In this document: positions 7,902 through 18,109 of the stretch, piece by piece
Layout: each line of letters opens with the position of its first letter
Position numbering within the stretch: the stretch's first letter is position 1
Source of the DNA: Planctomycetia bacterium
Lineage (GTDB): Bacteria > Planctomycetota > Planctomycetia > Pirellulales > PNKZ01
Assembly (NCBI GenBank): GCA_021413845.1
Contig: JAIOPP010000121.1
Location: forward strand, 1-32,770
Length of the DNA stretch: 32,770 bases
Direction: 5' to 3'
Program-made: the position numbers and the translations under genes
Notes under the pieces: generated by a model
Databases searched by the model: none
Told to the model about the DNA's origin: nothing
Seen by the model: the letters and a program-made list of their open reading frames with translations, nothing else

Positions 7902-10900
7902 ATGACAAAGCAAAAAGCGACACCGATTTGGCCGTTCATGCTGGCCTTGGTGTTCTTGTTCGCCATGAGCCTGACTTCGCCTCGTGGTTGGGAAGCGTTT
8001 GCGCAACGATCCGAACTCGAAGCGCCGGCCGGCAAGGTCGTCAACGGCCCGAAGCCGGCGAGCATTCCGACGCAAACCCGTCCGCAGTTCGTCGGCCATG
8101 AATCGGTCGCTCCCGCTCCTTCGCCGATGCCTGGCTTGCGTGCCGAAACCCGACCTCGCATCACCGCGGAATTCGCTCCCGCTGCGAGCGCACCTGCACA
8201 GCCGAACCTGAACACGAGCACGTCGACAGCCGGCGCAACGCAGTTGCCTGCACCGAGCATGACAGCGGTTGCCCCTTTCCGCCTCAACGGTAGCCCGCGC
8301 GTGCAAGCGATCGAAGCGTCGATGCCGACGCCGGCTGCGATCGACCTGACCTCTTCGTTCGCCGCCCCGACCCCGAAGCCGGTCGCCCTGCCGCCGGCGC
8401 AACTGTCGGGCCCGACCTTAAACAAGACGCCGTTAGTCAAAGCCCCGGTCGTGCAGCCGCCGGTTGTGCAGCCGATCGCGCAACCACAACCAATCGCGCA
8501 GCCAACCGTGTCGCCGGCACCAAGCCTCGTCGCGACGCCGAAGCCTGAGACTCGTCCGGTCGCGGAAGTGAGCCTGTTGCCGAAGAAGAATGTGCCGACT
8601 TTGGCTCCTCCGATCCAAGCCCCGGTCGCTCAACCGAACCTGATCTCGGCGCAACCGGCTCCTTCGCAATCGACTCAGCTGAAGCCGATCGAACCTAAGT
8701 TGGCCGAACCGAAGCCAGCCGAACCGAAGTTGGTTCAGTCCGCGCCGGTCGCACCAACCCCGCTCGCGATCCCCGCTCCGCCGGTGCAAACTCCGCCGAG
8801 TGGCTTCTCGTTGCACGGTGGTCATCGTCCGACTGCCGCCACGCCGACGGTCGCCGCGCCGGCTCCCGTGCGCGATCCGAGCTTGGTCGCGCATCGCCCG
8901 GATGTCGCTCCGCTGAAGAAGCCCGTCGCGGTGGAATCGCCGGTTGCGAAACCAGCGGCTCCGTCGAGCCTCTCGCCTCTGCCGCGCACGCAGCAGACGG
9001 TGGAAATTCCACCAGCCGTGCAGCCCGAGAAGACCTGGTGGCCGAAGCCGGCCGATCTGTTCGCCCGCTTAGACCGGCTGCAACAACGGCGCGAGACGAA
9101 GCCTTGGGCCGAACGGACCTCGAAGCTCTTAAGCCATCTCTCGCAGTTGAACGACACCTCGTCGGGCGGCATCCAAGAGACGGTCGGCATGCTGCGCGCC
9201 GCAGTAGCGGATACGCATCTCGTCGACGAACGCGATCTCGACGCCGCCACGGCCGTCGAAGTTCGCCTCACGCGCCACGCCTTGATTCGCCGGCTCGACG
9301 TTTGGGAATCGCTCGGCAACTTGCTGAAGAAGCGACATGCCGGAGTCGAAGTCGACCTCGCGGCGAACGACACCAAGCAACTCGAACTCTGCTTGGTCGA
9401 AGTCGATCGTCACGTCGCCGCCTCGGGCGAGACCGGTCAACAATGGCGCAACTACCTGATGCTCGACCCGCTCGGCGAAGTCGCGCAAGGCAAGGTCGAT
9501 CGTAAGCATCGCCGCGATCTCGCGCAAACCATCTTAGAACGCATTCAACGGGCCGGCGCCACGTCGGATCAAAACACGTTCTTAAGCGAAGGGCCGTTCG
9601 CTCAACTGACCGACCAACTCCGCAGCTTCGCGGCCGAAGAAGTCGACGGCCGCAAGTTGCTCGAAAGCATCGAGCGCTTCGAAGCCGGCGGCTTGCCGAC
9701 CGATGCCCACGCGCTGGCCGCGCAGTGTCGTCTGCTCGATGCTTCGATCGACGAAGAACGCCGGCAACTCGCGACCTGGCTCACCTCGCACTATCGCAAC
9801 GCGAACGTCCGCGTCACGCTTTCGGCCGACTTGCTCAACCGGATGATGCCGGCCGAACTGAAGAAGAGCGGTCCGGTAAACGAAATGGTGCTCGGCCTGC
9901 CGACGCACGGCTGGAGCACGACGCGCACCGGGGTCGGCATCAAGTTCATGCCGAGCCAAGATCGCCTTGCGATGCGGATGGAAGCCGAAGGGGTCGTGCA
10001 AGCGCAAACGCAAACGCATAGCGGTCCGGTTCATGTCTTCAATCAAAGCGACTCGAACTTCATCGCGCATAAAGACGTCGCTCTGACTCCCGAAGGGGTG
10101 CAAGTTCATCGGGCCGTGGCTTCGACGCACAGCCGCAATCGGCTTCGCGGCATCAAGACCGACTTCGATCACATGCCGATCCTCGGCTCGATCGTCGAAT
10201 CGATCGCGATGGATCAGCATGCCGAGAAGAAAGGCCTGGCGCAACAGGAATCGCAGTCGCGCGTCTCGCGCGGCGTCGAGCGAGGCCTCGATGCTGAGAT
10301 CGACAAACACCTGAAAGACGCCGATGCCGTGTTGAACGAACGGATCTTAACTCCGCTGGCCGGCCTGCAACTCAAGCCGGAAGTGATCGAGATGCAGTCG
10401 AACGAAGCTCGCGCGATCATGCGGGTACGGATCGCCGGCGACGACCAACTTGCTTCGCATACTCCTCGACCGCGAGCCTATAGCGACAACGTCGGCAGCG
10501 TGCAGGTGCATCAATCGGCCTTGAACAATGTGCTGGAGAAGTCCCAAGTCAACGGTCGACGGTTCACGCTACCGGAGCTGCACCGCTTCGTCGTCGAGAA
10601 GTTCTATCTTCCCGATAACGTCGACCCGGCGACGCTGCCGCAAGACTTGGAGATCACGTTCGCGCAAGTCGACCCGATTACGATTCGTTGCGAAGGGGGC
10701 CAAATCGAGCTCCGCTTGGCGATCGAAGAGCTCAGTCGCGCCGGCAAGAGCTGGCGCGATTTCGTCGTGCGTGCTCGCTTCAAGACGGAAGTCGTCAACG
10801 GTCGGACATGCTTCGTACGCGACGGCTTCGTGAACCTCAGCGGCCAACGGATGAGTGCGACGGCGCAGATTCCGCTTCGCACCGTGTTCGCGAAGGTTTT

Positions 10901-11063
10901 TCCGGACGATATGTGCGTCGTGATCTGGCCCGACAAGCTGCGTGAGGATCCGCGTTTCGCCGATCTCGACGTCGAACAAGTCGACATTCGCGACGGCTGG
11001 ATCGGCATGGCGATCGGCCCGCGACGGTTGCAAGCGTCGAACCTGTTGCCGCCGAAACGGTAG
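7902..11063 (+). CDS. Large proline-rich secreted protein of unknown function
   Basis: I chose the ATG at 7902, which gives 1053 residues starting with a clear signal peptide (MTKQKATPIWPFMLALVFLFAMS); starting at 7848 would add 18 residues that spoil it. Residues of about 35-390 are a disordered linker rich in Pro, Ala, Val and Gln, with loose repeats such as VVQPPVVQPIAQPQPIAQP and KLAEPKPAEPKL. From about residue 395 the protein becomes an ordinary folded, charged domain of roughly 660 residues without membrane segments, containing SADLLNRMMPAE, a beta-rich middle and a closing WPDKLREDPRF. This fits a protein tethered across or into the cell envelope, with the linker spanning it. I do not recognise a family. 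The gene stands alone, followed by a hairpin at 11084. Confidence 0.8.
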   Translation: MTKQKATPIWPFMLALVFLFAMSLTSPRGWEAFAQRSELEAPAGKVVNGPKPASIPTQTRPQFVGHESVAPAPSPMPGLRAETRPRITAEFAPAASAPAQPNLNTSTSTAGATQLPAPSMTAVAPFRLNGSPRVQAIEASMPTPAAIDLTSSFAAPTPKPVALPPAQLSGPTLNKTPLVKAPVVQPPVVQPIAQPQPIAQPTVSPAPSLVATPKPETRPVAEVSLLPKKNVPTLAPPIQAPVAQPNLISAQPAPSQSTQLKPIEPKLAEPKPAEPKLVQSAPVAPTPLAIPAPPVQTPPSGFSLHGGHRPTAATPTVAAPAPVRDPSLVAHRPDVAPLKKPVAVESPVAKPAAPSSLSPLPRTQQTVEIPPAVQPEKTWWPKPADLFARLDRLQQRRETKPWAERTSKLLSHLSQLNDTSSGGIQETVGMLRAAVADTHLVDERDLDAATAVEVRLTRHALIRRLDVWESLGNLLKKRHAGVEVDLAANDTKQLELCLVEVDRHVAASGETGQQWRNYLMLDPLGEVAQGKVDRKHRRDLAQTILERIQRAGATSDQNTFLSEGPFAQLTDQLRSFAAEEVDGRKLLESIERFEAGGLPTDAHALAAQCRLLDASIDEERRQLATWLTSHYRNANVRVTLSADLLNRMMPAELKKSGPVNEMVLGLPTHGWSTTRTGVGIKFMPSQDRLAMRMEAEGVVQAQTQTHSGPVHVFNQSDSNFIAHKDVALTPEGVQVHRAVASTHSRNRLRGIKTDFDHMPILGSIVESIAMDQHAEKKGLAQQESQSRVSRGVERGLDAEIDKHLKDADAVLNERILTPLAGLQLKPEVIEMQSNEARAIMRVRIAGDDQLASHTPRPRAYSDNVGSVQVHQSALNNVLEKSQVNGRRFTLPELHRFVVEKFYLPDNVDPATLPQDLEITFAQVDPITIRCEGGQIELRLAIEELSRAGKSWRDFVVRARFKTEVVNGRTCFVRDGFVNLSGQRMSATAQIPLRTVFAKVFPDDMCVVIWPDKLREDPRFADLDVEQVDIRDGWIGMAIGPRRLQASNLLPPKR

Positions 11064-11083
11064 AGTTCGCGAGCTCGAAAGAT

Positions 11084-11151
11084 CCGCGTAACCGCAAGCG
11101 AGCGACGACACCGATACGACGGACACCGCAACGTCGCTTGCGGTTTCGCGG
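11084..11151 (+). terminator. Strong hairpin between convergent genes
   Basis: CCGCG (11084-11088) and AACCGCAAGCGA (11090-11101) pair with TCGCTTGCGGTT (11134-11145) and CGCGG (11147-11151), giving 17 paired bases with one mismatch and a 32-base loop. There is no T-run, so it is not a classic rho-independent terminator. Its place between the proline-rich gene and the convergent DUF1501 gene suggests a two-way transcription barrier or a dispersed palindrome. Confidence 0.55.
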
Positions 11152-11178
11152 GCGCCAAGCGTCTTATCTCCATCGCCC

Positions 11179-12642
<1,464 letters not shown>

Positions 12643-12662
12643 GAACAAATTGCCTTCATCAA

Positions 12663-12690
12663 CTGACCACTGACCACCGATCACCGACCA
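12663..12690 (+). repeat. Four tandem 7-bp repeats between the paired genes
   Basis: Heptamers CTGACCA, CTGACCA, CCGATCA and CCGACCA follow each other without gaps, with the start of a fifth (CTG). They fill most of the 54-bp gap between the DUF1553 stop and the DUF1501 start. No function is evident; it looks like a short slippage-derived minisatellite. Confidence 0.8.
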
Positions 12691-12696
12691 CTGCCG

Positions 12697-15600
12697 TCAA
12701 TCCACGTAAATAAACTCGTTCGCATTCAACAGCACATGGCAAAAGTCGATCCACGCTTGTCGCTCGGGAGCGATATCGCTCATCTTAGCGTCGCGGGCAC
12801 GGAAGCGAATGTCGAGCTTGTTCGCCGAGGTGTCTTTGAACACGCCGGCTTGCGGCTCGAACTCCCAGAAGCCGACCGTCGTCGGGCCGAGCTGTTCGGC
12901 GGTGAGCAGTAGTTGTTCGTTCGTCAGCGCAACGTTCGACAATCGCACGTCGTCGACGAGCCCGTCCCAGACTTTGCTGTAAACTCGGTCGCCGCAGCCG
13001 CCGATGGTGAACATCCCGCGCTCGCCCGGGATCTTCACCACGCGATGCGCATTCTGCGACGTGAGCAGCGGCTCGTCGTCGTTCGAAAGATCTTTCGCAT
13101 AGAACGTCACGCCGGTCGGGCCTTGTTCGCCGAGTTTCACCGTGCAGGCGACGAAGTACGGCTTGTTCAGTTGCACGTTGAGGCTCGAAAAGATCGGCTC
13201 GTACGTCAGCTGCTCGTAAGCGTCGGTCCCCCAAAGTTGCAACACGAGCATCTGCGGCTTGAACTGCGACTTGCGACTCGTCACCCCGAACGACCAGCCC
13301 GGGCTCTGCTTGTCGCCGTTCCAGTGTGCGGCGATCGTGCGCACGCTGGCGTCGTCGTAGGTCGAGCGCAGCACGACGAACGCCTCGACGGTGAAATCGC
13401 CGACCGGAAGCTTGGAGCTCTCCGGCACATCGGCTCGGCGCATCGGGCCTTGCGGTTCGAGCACGACCGCGCTGCCGTCGCGAAACGGAATTTTGTCGAG
13501 CTTCACGACCGGCGGAGGAACGTCGTCGGGCCGAATCCGTTTGGCTTGCTCGACGAGAAAGCCGGCGGCGGCGCGGCGCTCGTCGTCACTCGGCAAGCGC
13601 CCGAACGCGAGGCGAAACGCCGCTTCGACCTTACCGATCGCGTCGCTGCTCGCATGCTCTTCCTCCACGCGACGGGCTAGCGCTTCGGCTTGCTCGAGCA
13701 TATAGCCGCTGTTGATCATCAGCAGCGCTTGCGTCGGAGTCGTCGTCACGTTGCGGTTCGCCGCGCTTTGAAATCCTTCCGGAGCGTCGAACACATCCAA
13801 CAGCGGATCGCGCGTATTGCGCAATACGCGGCTATAGATCGAGCGGCGCGGTTTCGAGAAATCGACCGCCGGTCCGCCGGCCGTGAGGTCGAGCTTTCCC
13901 GTCGCCGCTAAGAGCGCGTCGCGCACTTGTTCGGCGTCGAGTCGACGAGTCGACATGCGCCACAGCAGCCGGTTCTCCGGATCGACGACGAGCGGATCGG
14001 CTCCCTCTCCCGTCGGGAGAGGGCTGGGGTGAGGGGCACCCCTCATCCGGCCTCCGGCCACCTTCTCCCGACGGGAGAAGGCATTCGCGCCATGAGCCGC
14101 CTGTTGATACGTTTGCGAAGTCATCATCAGCCGATGCATCCGCTTGATGCCCCAGCCCTCCTTCACGAACTGCGCAGCAAGCCAATCGAGCAGCTCCGGA
14201 TGAGTCGGCGGTTCGCCTAGGCGGCCGAAGTCGCTGCTCGTCGCCGTGAGGCCGCGACCGAAATGATACTGCCAGATCCGATTGACCATCACGCGCGCCG
14301 TGAGCGGATTCTCCGGACGAACGAGCCAATTCGCCAAAGCCGTGCGGCGCCCGGTCGAGTCGAGTCCGGCCGGCGGCATGATGACAGGCGCCTTTTCGCC
14401 GAGCACTTCCAAGAACGCCGGCGCGACGGGATCGTTCCCCTTCTTCGGGATGAATACCGGCGGCGCTTCGCGGCCGACATCGCGCACGATCGGCGCCGAC
14501 GGCAACGGCTCAGGCTTCTGCGCGGCGTGCGTCGCCAGTTGCTTCCGCAGATCGACGAGCTTTTGTTTTTTCGCGTCCTTGAAGTTTCGATCGAGCCGAT
14601 CGAACTCATACGTCACTTGCCGATACGCCAACGCACCGAGTTGTTTTTCGATCGCCGTTCGCTTGTCGAGCGGGCGGGCGAGAATCTCGCGAATGTCTTC
14701 GGGAAATTTTTCCACCGCGCCGCGCTCCACCTTCTCGCGAACCGGTGCCTCGAGCGCTTCCAACTCGGCCAAGATCACGGCGGTTTTCGCGCGCCATGCC
14801 GCCATGCGCCGCTCATGCGAGGCTAGTTCCACTTGGGTTGCGAGCGGTAGGTCGTCGTGCGGCAAGATCGGCGCGAGAAAAGCTTGCAGTCGATAGTAGT
14901 CTTTCTGCAAGATCGGATCGAACTTATGGTCGTGACACCGTGCGCAGCCCATCCCGAGGCCGAGAAAAACATCGGCGGTGACATCCGTGACGTCGTTGAG
15001 CATGTTCGCCCATTGGCCGCGGACGTCGCGATTGTTGTACTCGTAAATTCCGAGTCGCAGGAACGAAGTGGCGAGCTGCGCTTCCGGATCGTCGGGCGCA
15101 AGCTCATCGCCGGCGAGTTGCTCGCGCACGAAACGATCGTACGGCTTGTCGTCGTTGAACGCGCGAATCACGTAATCGCGATAGCGCCACGCTTCGGCCC
15201 GATAGTCGTCGATGCGAAATCCGTCCGACTCGGCATAGCGGACCAGATCGAGCCAATGCCGCGCCCAGCGTTCGCCATACCGCGGGCTCGCCAACAGCCG
15301 ATCGATCAACTTCTCGAACGCCTCGGGCGAGTCGTCGGCAACGAACGCATCGACCTCGTCCGGCGACGGCGGCAAGCCGACGAGATCGAAATAGGCACGG
15401 CGAATCAACACCGCACGTTCGGCCGGCGGCGAGGGAGCGAGCTTCGCGCTCTCGAGCTTGGCGCGCACGAACCGGTCGATCGGATTCCGCGACCAAGCGG
15501 CAGCGGCGACCTCCGGCAGCGCCGGCTCGCGCACCGGCTGGAACGCCCAATAGCGCCGATCTTCGTCGGTGATTTTTCCGCGCGGACGCGCCGCCGATTT

Positions 15601-16005
15601 CGTGTCGTCGCCCGGCCAAGGGGCTCCGCGACGCACCCATTCGACCAATACCGCAACATCGGCGTCGGGCAACTTTCCTTTCGGCGGCATGCGCGGATAA
15701 TCTTCTTCGTAACGCACGGCCGTGATCAGTAGGCTTTGCTTGAGATCGCCGGGCACGAGCGCCGCGCCGCTGTCGCCGCCCGTGAGCATCGACCCGCGCG
15801 AGTCGAGCATGAGCCCGCCGTTGTCTTTGCCGGCGGCATGGCTATGGCAAGCGAAACAATGCTTCGCCAAGATCGGGCGAACGGCCGCGTCGAAGAACTG
15901 CGCGTCTTTCGCAGCGTCCGCAGCGACGGCAACATCGAGCCATGCGCAGAACAGGGCCGGCGCGAGCCAAAGTCTTAGCGTAATCGGCCGGCGCGGGAAG
16001 GGCAT
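12697..16005 (-). CDS. PSCyt1/DUF1549/DUF1553 protein with nested LamG domain
   Basis: I chose the ATG at 16005 because it opens a normal Sec signal peptide (ITLRLWLAPALFCAWLDVAVA); the frame extends to 16050. The 1102-residue protein has a PSCyt1 domain with heme motif CFACH (50-54), DUF1549 (about 170-390) with a second motif CARCH (354-358), a helical linker (395-495), and DUF1553 from about 550 (RRTALANWLVRPENPLTARVMVNRIW). A LamG/concanavalin-like beta domain (about 838-1065) sits before the closing DUF1553 piece (WIDFCHVLLNANEFIYVD). Residues 642-668 come from an inserted palindromic repeat. The family is planctomycete-specific, probably periplasmic and heme-binding, with a supposed role in using complex carbohydrates. 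Its DUF1501 partner follows. The start choice is uncertain. Confidence 0.88.
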   Translation of the reverse strand: MPFPRRPITLRLWLAPALFCAWLDVAVAADAAKDAQFFDAAVRPILAKHCFACHSHAAGKDNGGLMLDSRGSMLTGGDSGAALVPGDLKQSLLITAVRYEEDYPRMPPKGKLPDADVAVLVEWVRRGAPWPGDDTKSAARPRGKITDEDRRYWAFQPVREPALPEVAAAAWSRNPIDRFVRAKLESAKLAPSPPAERAVLIRRAYFDLVGLPPSPDEVDAFVADDSPEAFEKLIDRLLASPRYGERWARHWLDLVRYAESDGFRIDDYRAEAWRYRDYVIRAFNDDKPYDRFVREQLAGDELAPDDPEAQLATSFLRLGIYEYNNRDVRGQWANMLNDVTDVTADVFLGLGMGCARCHDHKFDPILQKDYYRLQAFLAPILPHDDLPLATQVELASHERRMAAWRAKTAVILAELEALEAPVREKVERGAVEKFPEDIREILARPLDKRTAIEKQLGALAYRQVTYEFDRLDRNFKDAKKQKLVDLRKQLATHAAQKPEPLPSAPIVRDVGREAPPVFIPKKGNDPVAPAFLEVLGEKAPVIMPPAGLDSTGRRTALANWLVRPENPLTARVMVNRIWQYHFGRGLTATSSDFGRLGEPPTHPELLDWLAAQFVKEGWGIKRMHRLMMTSQTYQQAAHGANAFSRREKVAGGRMRGAPHPSPLPTGEGADPLVVDPENRLLWRMSTRRLDAEQVRDALLAATGKLDLTAGGPAVDFSKPRRSIYSRVLRNTRDPLLDVFDAPEGFQSAANRNVTTTPTQALLMINSGYMLEQAEALARRVEEEHASSDAIGKVEAAFRLAFGRLPSDDERRAAAGFLVEQAKRIRPDDVPPPVVKLDKIPFRDGSAVVLEPQGPMRRADVPESSKLPVGDFTVEAFVVLRSTYDDASVRTIAAHWNGDKQSPGWSFGVTSRKSQFKPQMLVLQLWGTDAYEQLTYEPIFSSLNVQLNKPYFVACTVKLGEQGPTGVTFYAKDLSNDDEPLLTSQNAHRVVKIPGERGMFTIGGCGDRVYSKVWDGLVDDVRLSNVALTNEQLLLTAEQLGPTTVGFWEFEPQAGVFKDTSANKLDIRFRARDAKMSDIAPERQAWIDFCHVLLNANEFIYVD
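14003..14081 (+). repeat. Palindromic repeat element inserted in a coding region
   Basis: The element has a hairpin at each end: CCCTCTCCC (14003-14011) with GGGAGAGGG (14015-14023), and CCTTCTCCC (14061-14069) with GGGAGAAGG (14073-14081), each with a three-base loop. The middle GGGGTGAGGGG faces CCCCTCATCC, so the two halves also fold on each other. This is the layout of the widespread REP-like intergenic elements of the CTCTCCC...GGGTGAGGG type. Here it lies in frame inside the DUF1553 gene. Confidence 0.85.
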
Positions 16006-16100
16006 CCGAAGCTCGCGGGCGGAGGGGAAGCGAAACGGCCTCTCCATCATAAGCCGTGGGTTCGGCTACGTCACTGGCGAAGGGCGTCTTCAGAGAAACA

Positions 16101-16133
16101 GGCCTGAGGAAAATCCGCTGGTGAATTCAGGCC
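16101..16133 (-). terminator. Weak hairpin at the end of epmA
   Basis: GGCCTGA (16101-16107) can pair with TCAGGCC (16127-16133) across 19 bases. Read on the minus strand it spans the epmA stop codon and is followed by TGTTTC. The stem has only seven pairs and the T-run is poor, so this is a weak terminator candidate. Confidence 0.25.
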
Positions 16134-17092
16134 CGTTCGATCGGGAAAGCGATCACGTCCGTGATCTCGCGCTTCCCCGCCACGAGCATCAGTAGGCGAT
16201 CGAAGCCGAGCGCGCAGCCGGTGCAGGGGGGAAGCCCGGCGCGCATGGCTTCGACGAGCCGGCTCTCGACCGGCAGCGTCGACTTGCCGTCGGCGGCGCG
16301 CAGCCGATTGTTTTCCACATTCCGCGCGACCAGCGCTTCGGCATCGAGCAGTTCATGATAGCCGTTCGCCAGCTCGATGCCGTCGACATAGAGTTCGAAC
16401 CGTTCGGCAACCGGCAACGCTTCGGCTCGCACCTGCGCCAGCGCCGCTTGGCTCGGCGGATAGTCGCACAAGATCGTCGGGCTCGAAGCACCCAACCGGG
16501 GCTCGATCAATTCCGTCAGCAAGAGATCGAGCCACGCATCGCGATCCGTGTCGTCGCCGAAGGCCGCGGCGGCATTCGGAAGCCGCGCACGCGCCGCTTG
16601 CCGCAGGTCGGCGTCGGAGATCACAAGCGGATCGAGACCGACGTACGTCTCGAACGCGTTGCGATAGGTCAGCCGCTGGGCAGTGCCGCGGTTGAGAATC
16701 GCTGCGCAGAGATCGCTGAGAAGTTGCATTCCGGCGGTGTAGTCGTCGCCGCGGCGATACCACTCGACGAGCGTAAACTCAGGGTTGTGCCTGCGGCCGC
16801 GCTCCCCTTGGCGGAAGACCCGAGCGACTTGATAGATCGCTTCGCCGCCGGCCGCCATGAGTCGCTTCATGGCAAACTCCGGCGAGGTCTGCAAGTACAT
16901 CGTGCGCGGCTTGCCGAGGCCGGTCAGTTCGGTCGTGAGGGGGTCGAGATGCCGATCGACGACCGTATCGGCCGAAAGAATCGGGGTCTCGACTTCTAAG
17001 AACCCGCGTGCCTCGAAGAACGCGCGGACTTGCTTCAACAACTCCGCGCGGGCTCGCAACAGACTCCAATCGGCGGTCGGAAGAAACGACAT
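16127..17092 (-). CDS. epmA: EF-P beta-lysylation ligase EpmA (GenX/PoxA)
   Basis: EpmA attaches (R)-beta-lysine to a conserved lysine of elongation factor P, which helps ribosomes through proline stretches. The 321-residue protein is a class II lysyl-tRNA-synthetase-like catalytic core with no anticodon-binding domain, as expected (E. coli EpmA is about 325). All three class II motifs are seen: FLEVETPILS (motif 1), VFRQGERGRRHNPEFTLVEW (motif 2) and GCALGFDRLLML (motif 3). YLQTSPEFAMKRL and ELANGYHEL are also typical. It lies 30 bp downstream of the GH16 gene on the same strand. EF-P and EpmB, which makes the beta-lysine, are not in this window. The product would be relevant to translating proline-rich proteins such as the one at 7902. 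Confidence 0.93.
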   Translation of the reverse strand: MSFLPTADWSLLRARAELLKQVRAFFEARGFLEVETPILSADTVVDRHLDPLTTELTGLGKPRTMYLQTSPEFAMKRLMAAGGEAIYQVARVFRQGERGRRHNPEFTLVEWYRRGDDYTAGMQLLSDLCAAILNRGTAQRLTYRNAFETYVGLDPLVISDADLRQAARARLPNAAAAFGDDTDRDAWLDLLLTELIEPRLGASSPTILCDYPPSQAALAQVRAEALPVAERFELYVDGIELANGYHELLDAEALVARNVENNRLRAADGKSTLPVESRLVEAMRAGLPPCTGCALGFDRLLMLVAGKREITDVIAFPIERA

Positions 17093-17122
17093 CGGGCTCT
17101 CGCGGACTCACGAACGTAGCAA

Positions 17123-18109
17123 CTACCGGCTGCCGAACGGCAAGGTCTCCGTGCCGCGCGGCTTCGGCTCGCCATACGGCTCCGTCCGATCGTACACGCG
17201 CACGTAGTCGACGACCATCTCGGCCGGAAACTTCGTCGTCGCATCCGGCTTGCCGAGAAAGCGCCCGCCGACGGCGACGTTCATCACCAAGTAAAACGGC
17301 TGGTCGAACGGCGCGGGCCAGGGGTTGAGCTCCGCTTCCTTCGTCGGCTTCGCACCTTTGTTGCCGTCTTGCTTGTTGCTGCTCCACCACGAAGATTGCG
17401 TTTGATGGAGGACGTCGTCGCAATACCAGCGGATCTCGCCCGGCTCCCACTCGACGGCATACGTGTGCATCTCGGCGATCGTGCGCCCCTCGGGCAGGAC
17501 GTATTCTTTCCCTTTGTAAGCGTTCGCCGGCCATCGGGAGCCGAAGTGCAACGTGCCGTGAATGCGATCCGGCTCCTGACCTTTGGCTTCGAGCACGTCG
17601 ATCTCGCCCGAGGCGGCCCAGGTGCCGTACTTATCTTCTTGCGGCAACATCCAGAGGGCCGGCCAAACGCCGCGCCCGACGGGAAGCTGCGCCCGCCACT
17701 CGAATCTGCCGTAGCGTTTCGCGAAGAGCGAGGTCCCGTCGCGCTTGCGAGACTTCAACTTCGCCGAGGTGTAGCCGCACCCGAGATACGATTCCTTCAC
17801 GGCTCGAATGTGAAGATTACCGTCGGCTAGGAAAACGTTGTCGGGCGAGGTGGTGTAATACTGCAACTCCTCGTTGCCCCAACCGGAGATCCAAGTGTTG
17901 GCGTCGTAATTAAAGAACCCGTTGCCGAGGTCATGGTCCCACTTGCTCTTATCGAGCACGGCACCGTCGAACTCATCGCTCCAGACGAGCTTCCAACCCT
18001 CGCGCGCAGGCGGAGGCGATGCGCCGGCAACTTGAGCCTCAGCCCGCTCGGCAATGCCGCCAAGAAGCATCGACACGGCGAGCAATAGGATTCGTAATAA
18101 GACGCGCAT
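17123..18109 (-). CDS. Secreted GH16-family beta-glucanase
   Basis: The ATG at 18109 opens a signal peptide (MRVLLRILLLAVSMLLGGIAERAEA) and is preceded by AGGAA eight bases upstream; the frame extends to 18262 but the extra 51 residues do not fit. The 328-residue enzyme begins its GH16 domain at WKLVWSDEFDG (39-49) and carries the catalytic motif GEIDVLEAKG, with nucleophile E169, helper D171 and acid/base E174. WGNEELQYYT and the tryptophan-rich RGVWPALWML are typical of the laminarinase (beta-1,3-glucanase) type of GH16; agarase or carrageenase activity is less likely. It would hydrolyse glucan outside the inner membrane. epmA follows 30 bp downstream on the same strand. Confidence 0.92.
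   Translation of the reverse strand: MRVLLRILLLAVSMLLGGIAERAEAQVAGASPPPAREGWKLVWSDEFDGAVLDKSKWDHDLGNGFFNYDANTWISGWGNEELQYYTTSPDNVFLADGNLHIRAVKESYLGCGYTSAKLKSRKRDGTSLFAKRYGRFEWRAQLPVGRGVWPALWMLPQEDKYGTWAASGEIDVLEAKGQEPDRIHGTLHFGSRWPANAYKGKEYVLPEGRTIAEMHTYAVEWEPGEIRWYCDDVLHQTQSSWWSSNKQDGNKGAKPTKEAELNPWPAPFDQPFYLVMNVAVGGRFLGKPDATTKFPAEMVVDYVRVYDRTEPYGEPKPRGTETLPFGSR

Noticed and set aside
7561-7905. Plus-strand open frame of 114 codons before the proline-rich gene
   Set aside because: Composition and lack of any domain or ribosome site suggest non-coding sequence, and it overlaps the start of the next gene.
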